Assembly (NCBI GenBank): GCA_021816665.1
Contig: JAKAXI010000037.1
Coordinates: forward strand, 1-10,877
Length of the DNA stretch: 10,877 nucleotides
Direction of reading: 5' to 3'
Source: Bacillota bacterium
Lineage (GTDB): Bacteria > Bacillota > Bacilli > Alicyclobacillales > Alicyclobacillaceae
Positions within the stretch are counted from its first letter, which is position 1; every line of letters begins with the position of its first letter. Of this stretch, positions 7,153 to 10,877 are shown piece after piece. The notes under the pieces are model-generated. The model did no database searches and was not told the origin of the DNA. It saw only the letters and a program-made list of their open reading frames with translations. Position numbers and translations under genes: made by a program.

Positions 7153-8640
7153 GTGGCGTGCTACTTGCTGCATGCTGGGCAGCCGTCTGCAAGACGGTTG
7201 CAACGGCGGGTTTCACGTCTGGCATCCTACCGATCGGCAAGCGCGGTTGACTTTCATGACGTCGTCATACGTTGGGGAGCAACAGATGAGAGTGATCCGG
7301 GTGCAGGTTTAGTCTTGAACCCTCGCGACGCCGTCTTGCGCACGCAGTCGCGAGCAGCGATGGGCCGCTTGTTGCGCCGAACGGGCATCCGATTTGCGCA
7401 GCGTGAGCAGAGCAAGACCGGTACCGCAAACCCAAGTGTACGGTTTTCAAGGCAGTACCGCGTACCTTTGTTCGACCTGACGCCGCTTGCGTGCTTTCGG
7501 TCTGATACCAGTCCCGCTTGGATTAACAACAGAATTGCACGTATCCAGGACTCATTTCGGGAAGTTGGATTTGACGATGAGAAAGTGACCCGCCGCGTCC
7601 TGCACTTGGCAATTCGCGCTCTGCATGCCGTAGGTCTTGATTTTGGCATGGTCAGCATTGGAATGTCGCCGAAAGGCTTACTACACGTGATCGACATCAC
7701 GGCGCGGCCGGTTCTCGAGGGGCGTGTGCTCGAACTTTACGGCGATGCAGTGCAGTCGTTTATGGACCGACACGAACGACTCGGCAGGCAGCCGACCGCG
7801 AATGTCATGCTCGGCACCGACGTCGAACTGATGCTGCGAAGTCCGAGCGGGAAGATGGTGCTCGCAAGCAACTACTTTTCCCGCAAGGGCAAGGTTGGGT
7901 GCGACGACCGAAGCGTACAATTTGACGGCAAGCGACTGCCGCTCATGGAACTGCGTCCGGACCCTGACCCGAGTCCACTCGGACTCGTAAACAAACTGCG
8001 AGAGACGATGTTGGAAGCCGTGAGAACCATCAACCGTCGACAAGTCGAGTGGCGAGGAGGCAGTATGCCGTTTCGTCCCTACTCTACGGGCATGCATATG
8101 CATTTCTCGAATGTGCCGTTCTCCAGTCAACTTGTCAAGGCGTTGGATAACTATTTGGGCCTGCCTCTGATGATGGTGGAAGACCAGCGTACCGCTCAGC
8201 TGCGGCGCCCGAAGTACGGAGCGCTCGGCGATGTTCGATTCAAGGATTACGGTGGCTTTGAATATCGAACGCCAGCGAGTTTCGTGATTGATCCCGATGT
8301 CACGACCGCGGCGTTTTGTCTTGCATATATTGTTGCGACGTATCATCGCGAGCTGCCAGTCTTCGACTTATATGAGGAGAATGTGCAGATTGCGTTTTAC
8401 CGTGGAGACACCACAGCGCTCTTGCCGATCGTAGAACGCAACTTTAGCCAATTGCGTCAACTGCCGATCTATGAGCGGTTTCGAGACCACCTTGACTGGT
8501 TGTACCAGATGATTCAAAACGGTTGGACGTGGGATGAGGCGCAGGACGTTAGAACGGCGTGGGGATTACCGCTTGCAGAGAGAAAGCCAGAGCGTGTTCG
8601 CAAACCCCGTCGGCGCAGAGGGGCGCAAGCTATTGGCTGA
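7153..8640 (+). CDS. Glutamine-synthetase-like COOH-NH2 amidoligase fused to a degenerate ATP-grasp remnant
   Basis: About 495 residues in two parts. From residue 218 on it matches the phiEco32-like COOH-NH2 ligase type 2 family (glutamine-synthetase fold), predicted to form amide bonds. Visible: MLGTDVELML (219-228), KGKVGCDD, MELRPDPDPSP (265-275), GMHMHFS (313-319) and GFEYRTPAS (368-376), with acidic and His residues suited to metal and ATP binding. Residues 1-210 resemble ATP-grasp fragments: VIRWG (38-42), LVLNP (53-57), RQYRVPLFDL (100-109) and AVGLDFGMVSIG (159-170). The KP..GS.G nucleotide-binding segment is absent, and the metal-binding E-x-N reads D181-I-T183, so this half is probably inactive and may serve binding or structure. 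The C-terminus is a basic tail (KPERVRKPRRRRG). I recall similar architectures in related spore formers, so it may be a family rather than a local accident. Substrate unknown. Confidence 0.85.
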   Translation: MACYLLHAGQPSARRLQRRVSRLASYRSASAVDFHDVVIRWGATDESDPGAGLVLNPRDAVLRTQSRAAMGRLLRRTGIRFAQREQSKTGTANPSVRFSRQYRVPLFDLTPLACFRSDTSPAWINNRIARIQDSFREVGFDDEKVTRRVLHLAIRALHAVGLDFGMVSIGMSPKGLLHVIDITARPVLEGRVLELYGDAVQSFMDRHERLGRQPTANVMLGTDVELMLRSPSGKMVLASNYFSRKGKVGCDDRSVQFDGKRLPLMELRPDPDPSPLGLVNKLRETMLEAVRTINRRQVEWRGGSMPFRPYSTGMHMHFSNVPFSSQLVKALDNYLGLPLMMVEDQRTAQLRRPKYGALGDVRFKDYGGFEYRTPASFVIDPDVTTAAFCLAYIVATYHRELPVFDLYEENVQIAFYRGDTTALLPIVERNFSQLRQLPIYERFRDHLDWLYQMIQNGWTWDEAQDVRTAWGLPLAERKPERVRKPRRRRGAQAIG

Positions 8641-8688
8641 CTGGCTCTCGTGGGGTTACAACCCCGTCGTGTTGACAGGTGTCTGGTT

Positions 8689-8696
8689 GGGGGTGA
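8689..8696 (+). promoter_or_regulatory. Ribosome binding site of the third ATP-grasp gene
   Basis: GGGGGTGA, one base from the ideal GGAGGTGA, lies 6 bases before the TTG at 8703 and supports that rare start codon. A small stem (GGGGT/ACCCC around 8653-8666) upstream has no T run and is not a terminator. Confidence 0.75.
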
Positions 8697-8702
8697 ACGC
8701 AG

Positions 8703-9995
8703 TTGAGCAATACAGCGAACGGGGAACTCGTTTGGTCTCGCATTGGCGGGCAAATCCGCCTTGGCGTACTTGGAGGACTTGCACTTCGGCGCCAATCAGT
8801 TGGCACGGGCGGGGCTCTGACGGTCGCTGTTTCCAACGTGCAGGTTCCGTGGTGGGGGGCCGTTCCTGAGAATGTGGTTTACCGTCACCCGGTGGAACTG
8901 AGAAAACAAGGTGACCAAGTGGTTGCGGGCCCCGTCTTTGCAATCTTGGCGGGGTCGCACCGAAAGGTGTTTCACGGTAACCGTTCCGAGTACCGCGACT
9001 TGCTGCGCGTTGCGAGACGTGAACGCAAATTTGTCTATGTCTTACCAGCTGCACGCGTGACGGAGGACACGTGGTGGCGGGGGTACGTCAGAGTCGGCAC
9101 AGGGAAGTGGATCGCACTTCCCTGTCCTTACCCACAAGCCGTGTACAACCGCATTCCGACGCGGTTTCTTGAGCGTTTGCCGGTCGTCGGGACGGCGCGC
9201 GCACGGTTTCGAACGCTTGGGATTCCGATGTTTAATCCTTCCTATTTTAATAAGGCGGAACTGTACCAGGCGATTGCGGCATCCCGAGCTTCCCGCTACT
9301 TGCCAGATACGGTGACGTCGCTCGATATGGTTCGTTTGCGGGGGTTGTTGTCGCGCCACCACGGTGTGTACCTCAAACCGTCAGGCGGGAGTGTTGGGCA
9401 CGGCATGATGCTGGCGGAACGGACGTCCGAAGGATACAGATTGTCTGTGATGAAAGGTTCGGTCTGTCAAAGTTATCCTTCCAACAGTTTCGAAGAACTG
9501 TGGGCAGACATCATGCGCCAGCGCCTCGGCGGAAATTATGTCTTGCAGGCAGCTGTTCCCCTCATTGAGTGGAATGAGAGTCCGTGTGACTTTCGCGTGT
9601 TGCTGCAAAAACATGTCGGTCGTTGGAGCGTGACAGGGGTAGGCGTTCGTGTTGCAGGCAAGGGCGTAATTACCACCCACGTTCCGAACGGTGGTTATAT
9701 TATGGCCGCTGGCCCGGTCATTCAAAAGTGGTTTGGGACGCGCTCCGCGATGGTCGAGCGCAGCCTGGAAGAAGCTGCAATGGAGTTGGCCAATACGGTC
9801 GATCGGCAGTACAGCGGGGGACTCGGTGAAATGTCGATCGACATCGGGATCGACCGTCAAGGCGATATCTGGTTCTTTGAAGCGAACGCGAAACCTATGA
9901 AATTTGACGAACCAGACATCCGGCAACGGGCATTGCAAGGGGTACTGGCGCATCTGGAAGAGTTACGCGTGCACAGCCCCGTTGAGATCGTCTAA
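8703..9995 (+). CDS. YheC/YheD-family ATP-grasp protein, paralog 3 (divergent)
   Basis: Third ATP-grasp paralog of the cluster, 430 residues from a TTG start supported by GGGGGTGA 6 bases upstream. The N-terminal region includes AGPVFAILAG (75-84), equivalent to the GP.vGIL strand. The core has LPCPYPQAVYNR (139-150), FNPSYFNK (177-184), K225 in YLKPSGGSVGHG, VLQAAVPL (280-287), DFR (296-298), GEMSIDIGID (375-384), and E393 and N395 in FFEANAKP, so nucleotide and metal binding look intact. The TN...GGEA motif of the other two reads TTHVPNGGY (324-332), losing the Asn and Glu, which may change the active site or its specificity. The gene starts 62 bases after the amidoligase gene with no terminator between, so it is probably the last ligase gene of the operon. 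Function beyond ATP-dependent ligation is unknown. Confidence 0.9.
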   Translation: MSNTANGELVWSRIGGQIRLGVLGGLALRRQSVGTGGALTVAVSNVQVPWWGAVPENVVYRHPVELRKQGDQVVAGPVFAILAGSHRKVFHGNRSEYRDLLRVARRERKFVYVLPAARVTEDTWWRGYVRVGTGKWIALPCPYPQAVYNRIPTRFLERLPVVGTARARFRTLGIPMFNPSYFNKAELYQAIAASRASRYLPDTVTSLDMVRLRGLLSRHHGVYLKPSGGSVGHGMMLAERTSEGYRLSVMKGSVCQSYPSNSFEELWADIMRQRLGGNYVLQAAVPLIEWNESPCDFRVLLQKHVGRWSVTGVGVRVAGKGVITTHVPNGGYIMAAGPVIQKWFGTRSAMVERSLEEAAMELANTVDRQYSGGLGEMSIDIGIDRQGDIWFFEANAKPMKFDEPDIRQRALQGVLAHLEELRVHSPVEIV

Positions 9996-10000
9996 ACTAC

Positions 10001-10025
10001 CGGGAGGGACGTTGTGTCCCGCCTG
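10001..10025 (+). promoter_or_regulatory. Hairpin in the leader of the PhzF gene
   Basis: GGGAC (10006-10010) pairs with GTCCC (10016-10020) around GTTGT. An A-G mismatch precedes a further four pairs (10001-10004 with 10022-10025). There is no T run, so it is not a terminator. Its 3' end touches the ribosome binding site GGAGG (10025-10029), so it might modulate translation. Confidence 0.35.
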
Positions 10026-10037
10026 GAGGCGATGCAG

Positions 10038-10877
10038 ATGGTGAAAACGGTTTGGCTGGTGGACGCGTTTACGAATCGGCCGCTGACTGGCAACCCCGCT
10101 GGTGTTGTACCGGACGCTGACGGTTTGTCAGTGGCACAGATGCAGTCGATTGCGAGCGAACTTCACGCATCGGAGACTGCCTTCGTGCTGTCGGCCAAGG
10201 ACAGCCGACAGGCAGACTTCCGCTTGCGCTACTTTACGCCAGCGAGCGAGGTAGATTTGTGCGGGCACGCGACCATTGGTTCCGTGTCAGGGCTCCTGGC
10301 GGCTGGGCGCTTGACGACGGCACCGGACGCCGCCGGTGCGCAAGTGGGCGAGTGTAACATTGAAACGAATGTCGGTGTGTTGCCGATTCGCTACGGTTGG
10401 TTGGACGGGCAACCGTGGGCCGAGATGGGACAGGCCAGGCCGCAGTTTCGAGACGGAGCGTTCGACGGCTTGACCGCCGCGCAGATGCTTGGGATAAGCG
10501 CTGCCGAGATCGACGACGATCTACCAATGGGTATGAGTTACACCGGCCTGTGGGACGTGTTCGTCCCGGTGCGCTCGATTGCGACCGTGCAACGGCTGCA
10601 GCCAGACCTGGGGCGCTTGTCCCAGTGGAATCAGAGCCTCGGTGCAGCCAGTACCCACGTGTACGCGCGAGGTGGCGTCGAACCTGGTCACGACTTTCAT
10701 ACGCGGGACTTTTCACCGGCGGTGGGAGTGCCGGAAGACCCTGCGACGGGAACAGCAACAGGCGCGTTGACGGCGCTATTGTATCGATCGCACGTGATCG
10801 ACGCGGGTGCGACATTCGCTTTTGAACAAGGCTACGAAATTGGGCGGTCCAGTGTCGTTTACGGGCGCGCTGCGCGT
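10038..10877 (+). CDS. PhzF-family isomerase/epimerase, 3'-truncated by window edge
   Basis: Member of the PhzF/diaminopimelate-epimerase-fold family, cofactor-free isomerases of which most members have no assigned substrate. The frame is open from the ATG at 10038 to the last base, 280 codons, against about 290-300 for the family, so only the end is missing. Visible: VDAFTNRPLTGNPAGV (8-23), the HASETAF motif with the expected catalytic Glu at 46, RYFTPASEVDLCGHAT in the middle of the first half-domain, and EDPATGTATGAL in the second. The start is set by GGAGG (10025-10029) 8 bases upstream. In-frame alternatives are a GTG at 10014 with its own GGGAGGG, and an ATG at 10032. It follows the ligase genes by 42 bases without a terminator and may be cotranscribed. 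A functional link to them is not shown. Confidence 0.93.
   Translation, partial: MVKTVWLVDAFTNRPLTGNPAGVVPDADGLSVAQMQSIASELHASETAFVLSAKDSRQADFRLRYFTPASEVDLCGHATIGSVSGLLAAGRLTTAPDAAGAQVGECNIETNVGVLPIRYGWLDGQPWAEMGQARPQFRDGAFDGLTAAQMLGISAAEIDDDLPMGMSYTGLWDVFVPVRSIATVQRLQPDLGRLSQWNQSLGAASTHVYARGGVEPGHDFHTRDFSPAVGVPEDPATGTATGALTALLYRSHVIDAGATFAFEQGYEIGRSSVVYGRAAR

Noticed and set aside
7681..8346. 221-codon minus-strand frame opposite the amidoligase gene
   Set aside because: The plus-strand frame carries conserved ligase motifs throughout; the antisense product shows no family features.
8653..8666. GGGGT/ACCCC hairpin between the amidoligase and third ATP-grasp genes
   Set aside because: Only five strong pairs and no T run, so it is not a terminator; it does not break the operon.
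10234..10825. Minus-strand (193 codons) and plus-strand (142 codons) frames within the PhzF gene
   Set aside because: Both are out of frame with the clear PhzF motifs and have low-complexity Arg/Ser-rich products typical of shadow frames.
1..10877. tRNA, rRNA, CRISPR, insertion sequence, prophage or toxin-antitoxin features
   Set aside because: No repeat-spacer pattern, transposase motif, terminal inverted repeats or conserved RNA gene sequence was seen on either strand.

Overview
The window reads as a chromosomal segment of an endospore-forming Bacillota, probably of the Alicyclobacillaceae/Paenibacillaceae type. The basis is the gene set (rny, ymdB, spoVS, cotE, YheC/YheD-family proteins), frequent GTG and TTG starts, strong purine-rich ribosome binding sites and a fairly GC-rich base composition judged by eye. 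The genus is an inference. All nine genes lie on the + strand. I see no tRNA, rRNA, insertion sequence, CRISPR array or phage gene.

Region 1 (about 1-2371) is a conserved housekeeping-to-sporulation block. It holds the C-terminal three quarters of ribonuclease Y (rny, cut by the window edge), a hairpin terminator that begins on the rny stop codon, the YmdB metallophosphodiesterase gene, and spoVS. A sequence between ymdB and spoVS matches the sigma-H promoter consensus at every defined position, in keeping with spoVS being an early sporulation gene.

Region 2 (about 2372-4250) carries an M19 (renal/membrane-type) dipeptidase with all metal ligands. A 210-base gap follows, with candidate late mother-cell promoter elements, a 21-bp-period direct repeat and an inverted repeat. 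Then comes cotE, the outer spore coat morphogenetic protein, ended by a strong rho-independent terminator.

Region 3 (about 4296-9995) is the most interesting part. Four consecutive genes with short gaps (18, 34 and 62 bases) and no internal terminator encode three divergent YheC/YheD-type ATP-grasp proteins and one amidoligase. The amidoligase has a glutamine-synthetase-like COOH-NH2 ligase domain (the phiEco32-like type) fused behind what looks like a truncated, catalytically dead ATP-grasp remnant. All four are predicted to form amide/peptide bonds or to descend from enzymes that do. Placed directly after cotE, they look like a spore-coat-associated pathway that makes or attaches an unknown peptide. 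The substrate and product cannot be read from the sequence.

Region 4 (10038 to the end) is a PhzF-family isomerase/epimerase gene, nearly complete but cut by the window edge. It follows the ligase cluster by 42 bases without a terminator and may be its last gene or an unrelated neighbour.
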